Program-made: the position numbers and the translations under genes
Notes under the pieces: model-generated
What the model saw: only the letters and a program-made list of their open reading frames with translations
Database searches by the model: none
What the model was told of the DNA's origin: nothing
Shown: piece after piece, positions 24,382 to 32,784 of the stretch
Layout: the number at the start of each line of letters is the position of its first letter
How positions within the stretch are numbered: the first letter of the stretch is position 1
NCBI GenBank assembly: GCA_902826025.1
Contig: CADEDH010000008.1
Coordinates: 88,817-121,610 of the forward strand
Length of the DNA: 32,794 bases
Direction: 5' to 3'
Source of the DNA: an uncultured Actinomycetes bacterium
GTDB taxonomy: Bacteria > Actinomycetota > Acidimicrobiia > Acidimicrobiales > SZUA-35

Positions 24382-25829
24382 CCAGCACCGCCATCCCCAC
24401 CGGCACCGCCGGCCCCGCCCGGCCGGCCCGGCGCCCGGTCCCCCTGCCCCTGCTGGTGGCGGGGGGCGGCATCATCACGGCCGCCTCGCTGGGGGCCCGC
24501 TCCACCTTCGGGCTGTTCCTCGATCCGGTGGTCACCTCCATCGGGACCGGACGGGCCACCTTCGCTCTGGCCGTGGCCATCCAGAACCTGGCCTGGGGTC
24601 TGAGCCAGCCGTTCGCCGGCGCCATCGCCGACCGCTTCGGCACGGCCAAGGTGCTGAGCGCCGGGGCCGTCGTCTACGCGCTGGGGCTGGCCATGCTGTC
24701 CCAGGCCACCTCGGCCACGGGCGTCTACCTGTCGATCGGCCTCGTGGTCGGCATCGGCACCGGAGCCGCCAGCTTCGCCGTGGTGCTGTCGGCCGTGGGT
24801 CGCATGGCGCCCCCGCACCGGCGCTCGATGGCGCTGGGGGTGGCGTCGGCCATGGGCTCCGTCGGCCAGCTGACCCTGATCCCTCTGTTCCGCTACCTGA
24901 TCGACTCGATCGGCTGGCAGGACGCGGCGCTGTGGCTGGGGGCCATCGTGCTGTCGGTCATAGTCTTCGCCCCGCTGCTGCGGGGCCGCAGCGCCGAGCA
25001 GGCAGCCCAGGCCGTGAGCGCCGAGCAGGCGGCCCGGGCGGCGGCCGAGCCCAAGGTGCCGTTGCGTCAGGAGTTGCGCCGGGCCGCCCACTCCCGGGCC
25101 TTCCTGCTGTTGAACCTCGGATTCTTCGTGTGCGGCTTCCACGTGACCTTCGTCGGCACCCACCTGGCGTCCTACGCCGTCGACGTGGGCCAGCCCCGCT
25201 CCGTGGCGGCCACGGCCCTGGCCGTGATCGGGCTGTTCAACATCTTCGGCTCGCTGGCCGCCGGCGCTCTGGGCTCCCGCTTCGCCAAGCGCAAGCTGCT
25301 GTCGATCATCTACGGCACCCGGGCCGTGGTCTTCACCGTGTTCATGCTGGTGCCCCACAACACCACCTCGTTCCTGGTCTTCGGGGCAGCCATGGGCGTG
25401 CTGTGGCTCTCCACCGTTCCCCTCACCTCGGGCATCGTGGCCAGCCAGTTCGGCACCGCCCACGCCGGCACCCTGTTCGGCATCGTGTTCCTGTCGCACC
25501 AGGTCGGGGCGTTCATCGGGGCCTGGATGGGTGGCACCCTGGCCGACCGGCTCGGTTCGTACAACCCGGTGTGGTGGATCGGCGTGGGCCTGGGCGTCAT
25601 GGCGGCTGTGGTCCACCTCCTGATCGACGAGGGCCCCCAGCCCGACGTGCCGGCCGCCCCCGACCGCCGGCTGGTCACCCGGCCCGCCTTCGGGGCCGCC
25701 GTGCTGGTGGGCGCCTTCAGCCTGGCCGGGATCATCGGGTCGCTCCACGCCACCGCCACCGCGGCCGAGACGTCGGGCGGAAGTTCCACCGCCGCCGTCT
25801 TCTGCCCCCTTCACGTGATGACGGGCTGA
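24378..25829 (+). CDS. MFS transporter (OFA/monocarboxylate-type)
   Basis: A 483-residue major facilitator protein with 12 predicted membrane helices plus a likely extra C-terminal helix (~455-475). The loop after helix 2 carries the MFS motif GAIADRFGTAKVL, and the repeat in the second half reads GALGSRFAKRKLL. The pattern of N-terminal helices (STFGLFLDPVVTSIGTGRATFALAVAIQNLAWGLSQP) resembles oxalate/formate and monocarboxylate carriers. GTG 24378 overlaps the HxlR stop (GTGA) and has GAGAGGA just upstream. Transport of the molybdoenzyme's substrate or product, perhaps a carboxylate, is inferred from the operon. Confidence 0.9.
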   Translation: MTSTAIPTGTAGPARPARRPVPLPLLVAGGGIITAASLGARSTFGLFLDPVVTSIGTGRATFALAVAIQNLAWGLSQPFAGAIADRFGTAKVLSAGAVVYALGLAMLSQATSATGVYLSIGLVVGIGTGAASFAVVLSAVGRMAPPHRRSMALGVASAMGSVGQLTLIPLFRYLIDSIGWQDAALWLGAIVLSVIVFAPLLRGRSAEQAAQAVSAEQAARAAAEPKVPLRQELRRAAHSRAFLLLNLGFFVCGFHVTFVGTHLASYAVDVGQPRSVAATALAVIGLFNIFGSLAAGALGSRFAKRKLLSIIYGTRAVVFTVFMLVPHNTTSFLVFGAAMGVLWLSTVPLTSGIVASQFGTAHAGTLFGIVFLSHQVGAFIGAWMGGTLADRLGSYNPVWWIGVGLGVMAAVVHLLIDEGPQPDVPAAPDRRLVTRPAFGAAVLVGAFSLAGIIGSLHATATAAETSGGSSTAAVFCPLHVMTG

Positions 25830-25848
25830 CCGGCGCCGGCCGCCAGAC

Positions 25849-25877
25849 TGGACCGCAACCGACCCCACCCCCATACT
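25849..25877 (+). promoter_or_regulatory. Candidate promoter of the acyl-CoA synthetase gene
   Basis: TGGACC (25849-25854), 17 bases, then CATACT (25872-25877): four of six consensus bases in each hexamer. Transcription would start about 25884, roughly 33 bases before the GTG at 25917. Confidence 0.4.
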
Positions 25878-25916
25878 CGGTGCCGTCGGAGCAGCACCGG
25901 ACGCGGGAGTGAGAAC

Positions 25917-27563
25917 GTGGCACCGTCGATCGAACCTGGCGTGGAGTACGAGTGGTTCAAGCTGGGCGACCTGGTCGACCGGGCCGCCCGCCTGTGGCCG
26001 GGGCGGGCGGCGGTGATCTTCGAGGATCGGCGCTGGACGTGGACCGAGCTGGCGGCCGAGGTCGACCGGGTGGCCAAGGGGCTGATGGCGGCCGGCGTAG
26101 CCTCGGGCGACCACGTGGCCGTCTGGATGACGAACCGGCCCGAATGGGTCTTCGCCATGTTCGCCGCCGGGAAGGTCGGGGCCTGCCTGGTGCCGCTCAA
26201 CACCCGCTACCGGGCCGACGACGCCGCCTTCACCGTGGCCGACTCCCAGGCCAGCCTGATGATCACGCTCGACCGGTCGGGCCCGATCGACTTCGCCGCC
26301 ATGCTCCAGGACGCCCGGCCCCAGATCGAGGCAGCCGGCCATCTGCGCCGGATCGTGGTGCTCGATACCACCGGCGGACACGGGGTGGCCACCGTTCCCG
26401 GCGCCTCGAGCTGGGACGACCTGGTGGCCGGCGGGACGGCGGTGACCGACGCTGAGCTGGCCGAGCGGGCGGCGTCGGTCTCGGTGGACCAGCTGATGAT
26501 GCTGGCCTACACCTCGGGCACCACCGGGCATCCCAAAGGTGTGCAGCACAGCCACCGGCCGCTGCGCAACATCCGAGAGCGGGCCACCATGTGGGGCAAC
26601 ACGTTCAACGACGTGCACATGGGCTACCTGCCCTTGTTCCACCTGTTCGGCTTTTCCGAGGTGGCGGTGATGGCGGCCATCACCGGGGCCTGCCAGGTGG
26701 TGATGGACGCCTTCGACGGCGAGCGCACGCTCGACCTGGTCGAGCGGCACGGGGCCAGCATCATCCACGGCTTCGACAGCCACTACAAGGACCTGCTGGC
26801 GGCCCAGGCCCGCCAGCCTCGTGACCTGTCGTCGCTGCGCTACGGCACGCTGGCCGCCGGGATGGAGTCGAGCACGCCCACGGCCCGGGCGGCCCAGGAG
26901 CACCTGTGCCCCACGGTGAGCGGCTACGGGATGAGTGAGGTGTGGGCGTTCACCTCGGCCAGCCACCAGAGCCATTCGGTGGAGCAGCGCACCGAGGCGT
27001 CGGGCTTCCCCTGCGACGGGATCGAGTACCAGATCCGGGATCTGGAGACGGGCCGGGAGGCGGCGCCCGACGTGCCCGGCGCCCTCTACGTTCGGGGCTA
27101 CACCGTCACCCGGGGCTACTGGCAGCGGCCGGAGGCCAACGCTCAGACGATCGACGCCGACGGCTGGCTCGACACCGGCGACCTGGCCCGGGTCCGACCC
27201 GACGGCCATCTCGTGTTCATGGGCCGCCACAAGGACATGCTCAAGGTGGGCGGGGAGAACGTGTCGCCGGCCGAGGTGGAGGGCTACCTGTTGGCCTCGG
27301 GTGGCATCCAGGAGATCGCCGTGGTCGGCTATCCCGATCCCCGGCTGGCCGAGGTGCCGGTGGCCTACGTGATCCCGTCGGCGCCCGGCTCGGTGACGGC
27401 CGAGGAGCTGATCGAGCGGTGCAAGGGCCGGATCGCCAGCTTCAAGATCCCCCGCCATGTGTTCCTGGTCGACGCCCTGCCCATGACCCCGTCGGGCAAG
27501 ATCCGCAAGGTGGAGCTGCGGGCCATGGCCATCGAGTCCCTCGGCGACCCCAACCACGCCTGA
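25917..27563 (+). CDS. AMP-binding acyl-CoA synthetase (FadD-like)
   Basis: A 548-residue ANL-superfamily ligase that activates a carboxylic acid to its acyl-adenylate and then CoA thioester. Motifs: P-loop YTSGTTGHPKG at 198-208, the aromatic/ATP block YGMSE at 337-341, the ribose-binding DTGD at 419-422, the hinge GRHKDMLKVGGENVSPAEVE, and the catalytic lysine K528 (PSGKIRKVE). The length is normal. GTG 25917 is supported by GGGAGTGAG a few bases upstream. The side-chain pocket cannot be read for substrate; FadD3-like steroid-ring or medium-chain acids are possibilities. It stands alone after the molybdoenzyme operon, with its own candidate promoter. Confidence 0.93.
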   Translation: MAPSIEPGVEYEWFKLGDLVDRAARLWPGRAAVIFEDRRWTWTELAAEVDRVAKGLMAAGVASGDHVAVWMTNRPEWVFAMFAAGKVGACLVPLNTRYRADDAAFTVADSQASLMITLDRSGPIDFAAMLQDARPQIEAAGHLRRIVVLDTTGGHGVATVPGASSWDDLVAGGTAVTDAELAERAASVSVDQLMMLAYTSGTTGHPKGVQHSHRPLRNIRERATMWGNTFNDVHMGYLPLFHLFGFSEVAVMAAITGACQVVMDAFDGERTLDLVERHGASIIHGFDSHYKDLLAAQARQPRDLSSLRYGTLAAGMESSTPTARAAQEHLCPTVSGYGMSEVWAFTSASHQSHSVEQRTEASGFPCDGIEYQIRDLETGREAAPDVPGALYVRGYTVTRGYWQRPEANAQTIDADGWLDTGDLARVRPDGHLVFMGRHKDMLKVGGENVSPAEVEGYLLASGGIQEIAVVGYPDPRLAEVPVAYVIPSAPGSVTAEELIERCKGRIASFKIPRHVFLVDALPMTPSGKIRKVELRAMAIESLGDPNHA

Positions 27564-27648
27564 CCCGACGGCCCCGGTCCCGGCCTGATCCGGGACACCG
27601 GCCCCGTGCGCCCGGGACACCGCCACAGGACGATCTCGGTCTCTACAG

Positions 27649-27993
27649 TTGCCGAGGAGGCCCCTCGACGCCACCGTGGCCGAGGCGGCGGCCGACATCC
27701 GCCGCCTGGTCGACGGACTGCGGCCGCCGATGCTCGACGACCTCGGCCTGGTGGAGGCACTCCGGCACCTGCGGTTCGTGCCCCATGACCCGACCCGCCG
27801 AGTCCGACCCGCCGGTGGCGCCCATCCGGGTCTTGATCAGATGGCGCGGGGCCTCAACAACGACGCCATCGCCGACGTGCTCGGCTACAGCCCGAAGACC
27901 ATCCGGAACTACGTGAGCATCATCTTCGCCAAGCTCCACGTCGCCGACCGGGCCCAGGCCATCATCCTGGCCCGGGATCGGGGTCTGACCTGA
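27649..27993 (+). pseudogene. Remnant fusing a NarX-type kinase end to a LuxR DNA-binding domain
   Basis: The frame begins with the last part of a HisKA_3 dimerisation helix (AEAAADIRRLVDGLRPPMLDDLGLVEALR, ~10-39). It passes through a short junk-like linker and ends with most of a LuxR/GerE helix-turn-helix (QMARGLNNDAIADVLGYSPKTIRNYVSIIFAKLHVADRAQAIILARDRGL, ~64-113). The kinase's sensor and ATPase domains, the regulator's receiver domain, and the first GerE helix are all missing. The simplest reading is one internal deletion joining a NarX-like kinase gene to its adjacent NarL-like regulator gene. The only start is a TTG; TACAGT at 27644-27649 is a possible -10. It might still be expressed as a 114-residue DNA-binding fragment. 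Confidence 0.7.
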
Positions 27994-28056
27994 TCGCATG
28001 GATGGTCGCCGTTCCAGCTGGTGCGGCAGCGGCCCGGGGCGGTTCACTGTGAGGCG

Positions 28057-29349
28057 ATGACCAGCGCCACCACCAAGCGGAAACCACTGCCCCGGGGGGT
28101 GCTGTTCGTCATCGCCGCCAGCGCCGCCCACTCGCTCGGCGCCATGGCCATGTCGGTGGCCCTGGGCAAGGTGCTGTTCGACCTGACCGGGCGGGCCCTC
28201 GACCTGGGCTGGTTGGGCCTGGCCGAGTTCCTGCCCACGGCTCTGCTGGCCCCCATCGTGGGCTCGGCCGCCGACCGGTTCGACCGGCGTCGGGTGGTGG
28301 CCGCCGGATTCGCCCTGGAAGCGGCCGTCTACCTGGGGTTGGCCGCCTACGTGGGCTCGGCCGGGAGGTCGGCCGCCGTGTGGCCGATTCTGGTTCTGGC
28401 CGTGGGATTCGGCACGGCCCGAGCCGTGGTCGCCCCTGCCATCCGGGCCCTGCCCGCCGACCTGGCCGGCGACCAGCTGACCCGGGTCGTGCCCCTCAGC
28501 TCGGCCGCCTGGCAGCTCTCGATGATCGCCGGGCCGGTGCTGGGTGGGTTCCTGCTCGTGGTGGGCCCGTCCTGGCCGTTCCTGGCCGCCGCCGCCGGCT
28601 TGATGGTGGGCATCGCCCTGGTGGCCCGGGTGCCCGACGTACGTCCCATGCTGGCCGCGGCCCGGGCGCTGGCCGATGCCGACCGGGGCGACAGTGAACC
28701 GCCGGGGCCGCTGCGGGAAGCGCTGGAGGGGCTGGCGTTCGTCCGCCGCACCCCGATCCTGTTCGGCGCCATCTCGCTCGACCTGTTCGCCGTGCTGTTC
28801 GGGGGCGCCGTCGCCCTGCTGCCGGCGATCGCCGACCGGCGGTTGGGGGTGGGGCCGATCGGGTTGGGCTGGCTCCGGGCCGCCACCGGCATGGGAGCCG
28901 GGGCCACCACCCTGCTGCTGGCCTGGCGCCCGGTGGACCGTAAGGTGGGACGGGTCCTGCTCGTCGTGGTCGCCCTGTTCGGGCTGGCCACCCTGGTGCT
29001 GGCGTTCACCCGCACCTATGCCGTGGCCTTCGTGGCCCTGCTCATCCTCAGCGCCGCCGACGCCATCAGCGTGTTCATCCGGGGCACCCTGGTGCCACTG
29101 GTGACCCCGGCCGTGCAGCGGGGCCGGGTGCTGGCCACCGAGAACGTGTTCATCGGGGCCTCCAACGAGTTGGGGGCGTTCGAGTCGGGCGTCGCCGGCC
29201 ATCTCCTGGGGATCTCAGGGGCGGTGGCCCTTGGCGGGGTGGCCACGCTGGTGATCGTGGGCCTGTGGTGGGTCCTGTTCCCCGCCCTGCGAGACGTCGA
29301 CCGTTTCGCCGACGTCGCCGCCCCGGCCCTACCCACCAGCGATCTCTGA
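28057..29349 (+). CDS. MFS transporter (EntS-like exporter)
   Basis: A 430-residue major facilitator protein of the EntS/MFS_3 exporter group, with about 10-12 membrane helices. The loop motif after helix 2 reads GSAADRFDRRRVV, and the helix 4-5 region ALPADLAGDQLTRVVPLSSAAWQLSMIAGPVLGGFLL is typical of EntS-like proteins. A cytosolic central loop spans ~205-235. ATG 28057 with GAGGCG directly above was chosen; the frame is open to 28021 without support. The stop codon lies inside the left arm of a 10-bp inverted repeat. The exported compound (siderophore, drug or metabolite) cannot be told. Confidence 0.9.
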   Translation: MTSATTKRKPLPRGVLFVIAASAAHSLGAMAMSVALGKVLFDLTGRALDLGWLGLAEFLPTALLAPIVGSAADRFDRRRVVAAGFALEAAVYLGLAAYVGSAGRSAAVWPILVLAVGFGTARAVVAPAIRALPADLAGDQLTRVVPLSSAAWQLSMIAGPVLGGFLLVVGPSWPFLAAAAGLMVGIALVARVPDVRPMLAAARALADADRGDSEPPGPLREALEGLAFVRRTPILFGAISLDLFAVLFGGAVALLPAIADRRLGVGPIGLGWLRAATGMGAGATTLLLAWRPVDRKVGRVLLVVVALFGLATLVLAFTRTYAVAFVALLILSAADAISVFIRGTLVPLVTPAVQRGRVLATENVFIGASNELGAFESGVAGHLLGISGAVALGGVATLVIVGLWWVLFPALRDVDRFADVAAPALPTSDL

Positions 29350-29385
29350 CACCAGGACCCGCCCGGCGGTACCCAGTGTCAGAGA
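29343..29385. terminator. Inverted repeat between convergent genes
   Basis: TCTCTGACAC (29343-29352) and GTGTCAGAGA (29376-29385) form a perfect 10-bp stem with a 23-base loop. The left arm contains the transporter's stop codon and the right arm lies 7 bases from the dioxygenase stop. It probably ends transcription from both sides; there is no T-run. Confidence 0.5.
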
Positions 29386-29392
29386 CCGACGT

Positions 29393-30220
29393 TCAGACGG
29401 CCTTGTAGACCAGCGGGAAGGTGTCGTCGTCGGTGATCAGGTCGCCGGGCTGGAGCCACGTGTCGTCGGTCCAGATCACCGGGTCGGTGCCGGGCACAGG
29501 GGCCCAACGGGCATCGTCGCCCAGCCACCGCCACGACACGGCCACCCGTCGATTGGGGCTGCCGTTGCCCCGGCTGCGGTGCACGATGCGGTAGTCGAAC
29601 AGCAGGGCGTCGCCCGGTTCCACGTCGAAGCCCACGATGTCGAAGCGGTCGGGCCGCTCTTCGAAGGGCTCGATCACGTCGGTGTAGGACAGGGCCAGGT
29701 CGCCGAAGTTGTCCCACATCTGGTTCATGGCGTCGAAGTCGGGCATCTCACCGGGCGCCGCGTTGGACGGCCGGAAGGTCTTGCCCCACAGGTGTGATCC
29801 CTTGACGAACTCGAGGGCGCTGGCTTCCACCGAGGACGAGGTGAGCGCCACCCAGGTGGACGCCACCTGAGCGCCCCGGATCGGCCAGTAGGGGTGGTCC
29901 TGGTGCCAGTGGAACGGTCGGTCCACCTCGGGGCCCTTCACGAAGATCTGCTCGAAGTAGATGCGGATGGCCTGGCTGCCGAGGGCCTGGGCGGCCACGG
30001 CGGGGAGATCGGTGGTGTGGAGGAACGAGCGGAACTCCTCATCATGGGGGTGCAGATGGCGGTCCATACCGGTGCCGCCCCGGCTGGCAGGCGACGCCAG
30101 CAGGCGGTCCACGGCGGCCAGCATCTGCTCGGCCGTGGCGGGATCGACGGCCCTCGGGATCTTGATCACACCGTCGGCCCGGAAGCGGGCGATCTCCTCG
30201 TCGGTCAGCACACGTGTCAC
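29393..30220 (-). CDS. Phytanoyl-CoA dioxygenase family protein
   Basis: A 275-residue Fe(II)/2-oxoglutarate-dependent oxygenase of the PhyH family. The iron triad is H106-x-D108 (FHWHQDHPYW) and H214 (YRIVHRSRGN); R224/R225 (NRRVAVSWR) would bind 2-oxoglutarate. N-terminal LTDEEIARFRADGVIKI and LEFVKGSHLW are typical. GTG 30220 was chosen because AAGGGGG lies about 6 bases upstream; an ATG at 30247 is in frame but has no ribosome site. A good promoter with a palindrome lies above it. It likely hydroxylates a small or lipid-like substrate. It is divergent from the crotonase-fold gene, which suggests a shared catabolic context. Confidence 0.92.
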   Translation of the reverse strand: MTRVLTDEEIARFRADGVIKIPRAVDPATAEQMLAAVDRLLASPASRGGTGMDRHLHPHDEEFRSFLHTTDLPAVAAQALGSQAIRIYFEQIFVKGPEVDRPFHWHQDHPYWPIRGAQVASTWVALTSSSVEASALEFVKGSHLWGKTFRPSNAAPGEMPDFDAMNQMWDNFGDLALSYTDVIEPFEERPDRFDIVGFDVEPGDALLFDYRIVHRSRGNGSPNRRVAVSWRWLGDDARWAPVPGTDPVIWTDDTWLQPGDLITDDDTFPLVYKAV

Positions 30221-30255
30221 AGCGTTCCCCCTTCTGGGTTCGTCCATCTGGTTTA

Positions 30256-30267
30256 TGACTGTAGTCA
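30256..30267. promoter_or_regulatory. Palindromic candidate operator
   Basis: TGACT-GT-AGTCA is a perfect 5-bp inverted repeat covering the -10 of the leftward dioxygenase promoter and lying 57 bases before the divergent crotonase ATG. A repressor bound here would block the leftward promoter and could act on both genes. No regulator gene is adjacent. Confidence 0.5.
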
Positions 30268-30287
30268 GGTTCGTTCGACAGGGGCAA
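30258..30287 (-). promoter_or_regulatory. Promoter of the phytanoyl-CoA dioxygenase gene
   Basis: Leftward: -35 TTGCCC (30287-30282), 18-base spacer, -10 TACAGT (30263-30258), four of six consensus bases in each. Transcription would start near 30251, about 30 bases before GTG 30220. Confidence 0.5.
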
Positions 30288-30324
30288 ACGGGACCGGCGA
30301 CGGCGGCTGCCGTAGGCTCCCGGC

Positions 30325-31113
30325 ATGGCGAGCTACGAGACGTTGGAGATCGAACGGGATGCCGACCGGCCCGAGGTGCTGCGGGTGTGGCTCAACCGGC
30401 CCGAGCGGCGCAACGCCGTCAACGACCGGATGATGCTGGAGGTGGGCGACCTGTTTCTCAGCCTCCAGACCGACTTCACTACCCGGGTGGTGGTACTGGG
30501 CGGACGGGGGCTGTCGTTCTGCGCCGGGGCCGACCGCAAGCCCGACGACCGGCCCCTCCCCGACGCGGTATCGGAGCGGGAGCGCCGGTTCCGGGTGCAT
30601 CTGGGGCGCCGGGCGTCGCGGGCGATCGAAGACTGTGAGATCCCGGTGGTGGGCCGCATCCAGGGGCACGCCTCGGGTGGCGGCTGCGTGTGGGCCGTGT
30701 CGTGCGACTTCCGGGTGGCCACCGCCGACGCCGTGTTCTGGTACCCCGAGATCGAGCTGGGGGTTCCCCTCAGTTGGGCCGCCACCCCCCGGCTGATCCA
30801 GGAGATCGGCACGGCCCGGGCCCGCCAGATGGTGATGCTGTGCGAGCGGGTCACGGGCGAGACGGGGGAGCGGTGGGGTCTGGTCCACGAGGCGGTGGCC
30901 CCCGATGATCTCGATGCCTCGGTGGAGCGGTGGGTGGAACGGATCATCGCCATGCCCGACCCGGCGCTGCACATGACCAAGACCCAGTTCCGGGGCTACA
31001 GCCGACTGTTCGCCCAAGGTGACGTGTCGGAGGCCGACGGCGACCAGATCGAGCTGGCCCGCCGGACCCCCGGGGTGAAGGAACGCTTCGCCGCCCCGAT
31101 CAAGCGGGCCTAG
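30325..31113 (+). CDS. Enoyl-CoA hydratase/isomerase (crotonase) family protein
   Basis: A 262-residue crotonase-fold protein. The N-terminal strand RVWLNRPERRNAVN, the first oxyanion-hole block SFCAGAD (64-70) and the second GHASGGG (114-120) are present. Of the two acidic residues used by true hydratases, the second is kept (E142, FWYPEIELG) but the first is Val122 (GGGCVWAVSCD), so simple hydration of enoyl-CoA is doubtful; an isomerase, hydrolase, decarboxylase or racemase role is possible. ATG 30325 has a -10-like TAGGCT 7 bases upstream, so the mRNA may be leaderless. The thiamine-diphosphate enzyme gene follows after 42 bases, probably in one operon. Confidence 0.91.
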   Translation: MASYETLEIERDADRPEVLRVWLNRPERRNAVNDRMMLEVGDLFLSLQTDFTTRVVVLGGRGLSFCAGADRKPDDRPLPDAVSERERRFRVHLGRRASRAIEDCEIPVVGRIQGHASGGGCVWAVSCDFRVATADAVFWYPEIELGVPLSWAATPRLIQEIGTARARQMVMLCERVTGETGERWGLVHEAVAPDDLDASVERWVERIIAMPDPALHMTKTQFRGYSRLFAQGDVSEADGDQIELARRTPGVKERFAAPIKRA

Positions 31114-31155
31114 TGTCTGCTGCGGAGACGGAAACCACGCCAGGAGGCAGTTGAG

Positions 31156-32784
31156 ATGAGTGTCACCGACACCGGGGCAGCCACGATCACGGGTGGCGAG
31201 GCCATGGCCCGCCAGCTGGCCGAGGAGGGGATCACCCACATCTTCGGCATCCCCGGCGTCCAGCTCGACTACGCCACCAACGGCCTGTCCAAAGTGGTGG
31301 ACGACATCCGGTTCATCGCCGTACGCCACGAGCAGACGGCCACCTACGCCGCCGACGGCTACTTCCGCTCCTCGGGCCGGATCGGGGTGGGGCTGGTGGT
31401 CCCGGGGCCGGGCGTGCTCAACGCCGGCGCCGGCCTGGTGACGGCCCTGGCCTGCTCGTCCAAGATCCTCCTCCTGTCGGGCCAGATCCCCACCCGGGGC
31501 CTGGGCCAGGGGTGGGGCATGGTGCACGAGATCCCCGACCAGTCGGGGATCCTGGCCACCCTGTGCCGCGACGCCACCCTGGTGGGGGCGGCGGGCGAGG
31601 TGGCGGGGGCCATCCACGGCGCCATCGTCCGCCTCGGCGCCGGGCCGGGGCCGGTGGCGGTGGAGATCCCGCCCGACGTGCTCTCGGGCCGGGCCCCGGC
31701 CGTCACCATCGGCCACGAGGCCCCCGGCACCCCGTCGGGCGGGTCGGCGGCCGAGCTCGACGCTGCCGCCGAACTGCTGGCGCAGGCCGAGCGGCCCCTG
31801 ATCTACGTCGGAGGAGGCGCCGCAGTAGCTGGCGCCTGGAACGAGCTGGCCCGCCTGGCCGAGACCCTGGGCGCCCCTCTCACCGCCAGCACCAACGGCC
31901 GGGGTGCCTTCGACGACCGCCACCCGCTGGCCGTGCTGCCCCTGGCCGGCAAGGAACTGCTCAAGCGGGCCGACTGCGTGCTGATCATCGGGTCCCGGGG
32001 CCTCGACATGCGGGTGGCGCCGCTACCGGTGGCGGAGGGGGCCACCGTCATCTCCCTCAACCGCGACCCGGACCACTTCGGCCCGCCTCGCCACTACGAC
32101 GCCACCGTCACCGGCGACGCCAAAGCCGGCGCCGCCGCCCTGGCCGCCCGGCTGACGCCCCGGGGCCCATGGGTCGACGACCTGGACGATGTACGGGCCC
32201 GGGCGGCCGAGTCGCTGGCTGTCCTCGAACCCCAGATGTCGTACGTGCGGGCCCTGCGCTCGGCCATGCCCGACGACGCGGTGCTCGTCAACGAGCTGAC
32301 CCAGGTGGGCTACGTCTCGATGGTGGCCTACGACGTGCGCCACCCCTGGAGCTACATCTACCCCGGCTACCAGGGCACCCTCGGGTACGGCTACCCCACC
32401 GCCATCGGTGCCGCCGTGGCCAACCCCGACCGGGCGGTGGTGAGCATCTCGGGCGACGGTGGCTTCGGCTACGGCCTGGCCGAGCTGGCCACCGCCGTGG
32501 CCCACGACATCCCGCTGGTGGCGGTGGTGTTCGCCGACGGCGCCTACGGCAACGTCCAGCGGATGCACAAGGCCCAGTTCGACGGGGTCCACTACGGCAC
32601 CGAGCTCGTCAACCCCGACCTGGTGCGCCTGGCCACGGCCTTCGGCATGCCCGGCTACCGGGCCACCTCGCCCGAGCAGCTCCAGACCACCCTGCGGGCC
32701 GCCATCGACGCCCGCCGGCCCGCCCTCATCGAGGTCCCGATCGGCACCACGCCCGACCCCTGGCGGGTCATCATGGCCCGCTGA
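31156..32784 (+). CDS. Thiamine-diphosphate-dependent enzyme (acetolactate synthase-like)
   Basis: A 542-residue three-domain ThDP enzyme like acetolactate synthase large subunits, benzoylformate decarboxylases and oxalyl-CoA decarboxylases. The N-terminal domain has GGEAMARQLAEEGITHIFGIPG and the activating glutamate E59 (AVRHEQTATYAADGY). The central domain has PLIYVGGGAAVAGAW. The C-terminal cofactor motif runs from GDG at 433-435 to ADGAYGN at 460-466, with Asp461 where Asn is usual. ATG 31156 follows CAGGAGG at ideal spacing. Its stop overlaps another ATG (TGATG) at the window edge. A C-C lyase or synthase acting on a 2-oxoacid or acyl-CoA is likely; true acetolactate synthase is less likely in this catabolic setting. 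Confidence 0.91.
   Translation: MSVTDTGAATITGGEAMARQLAEEGITHIFGIPGVQLDYATNGLSKVVDDIRFIAVRHEQTATYAADGYFRSSGRIGVGLVVPGPGVLNAGAGLVTALACSSKILLLSGQIPTRGLGQGWGMVHEIPDQSGILATLCRDATLVGAAGEVAGAIHGAIVRLGAGPGPVAVEIPPDVLSGRAPAVTIGHEAPGTPSGGSAAELDAAAELLAQAERPLIYVGGGAAVAGAWNELARLAETLGAPLTASTNGRGAFDDRHPLAVLPLAGKELLKRADCVLIIGSRGLDMRVAPLPVAEGATVISLNRDPDHFGPPRHYDATVTGDAKAGAAALAARLTPRGPWVDDLDDVRARAAESLAVLEPQMSYVRALRSAMPDDAVLVNELTQVGYVSMVAYDVRHPWSYIYPGYQGTLGYGYPTAIGAAVANPDRAVVSISGDGGFGYGLAELATAVAHDIPLVAVVFADGAYGNVQRMHKAQFDGVHYGTELVNPDLVRLATAFGMPGYRATSPEQLQTTLRAAIDARRPALIEVPIGTTPDPWRVIMAR

Noticed and set aside
24192..27698. A 1168-codon open frame on the minus strand opposite the MFS and acyl-CoA synthetase genes
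   Set aside because: Long antisense frames are expected at this GC content. Its product is Gly/His/Gln/Arg-rich without domains, while the + strand genes carry complete family motifs.
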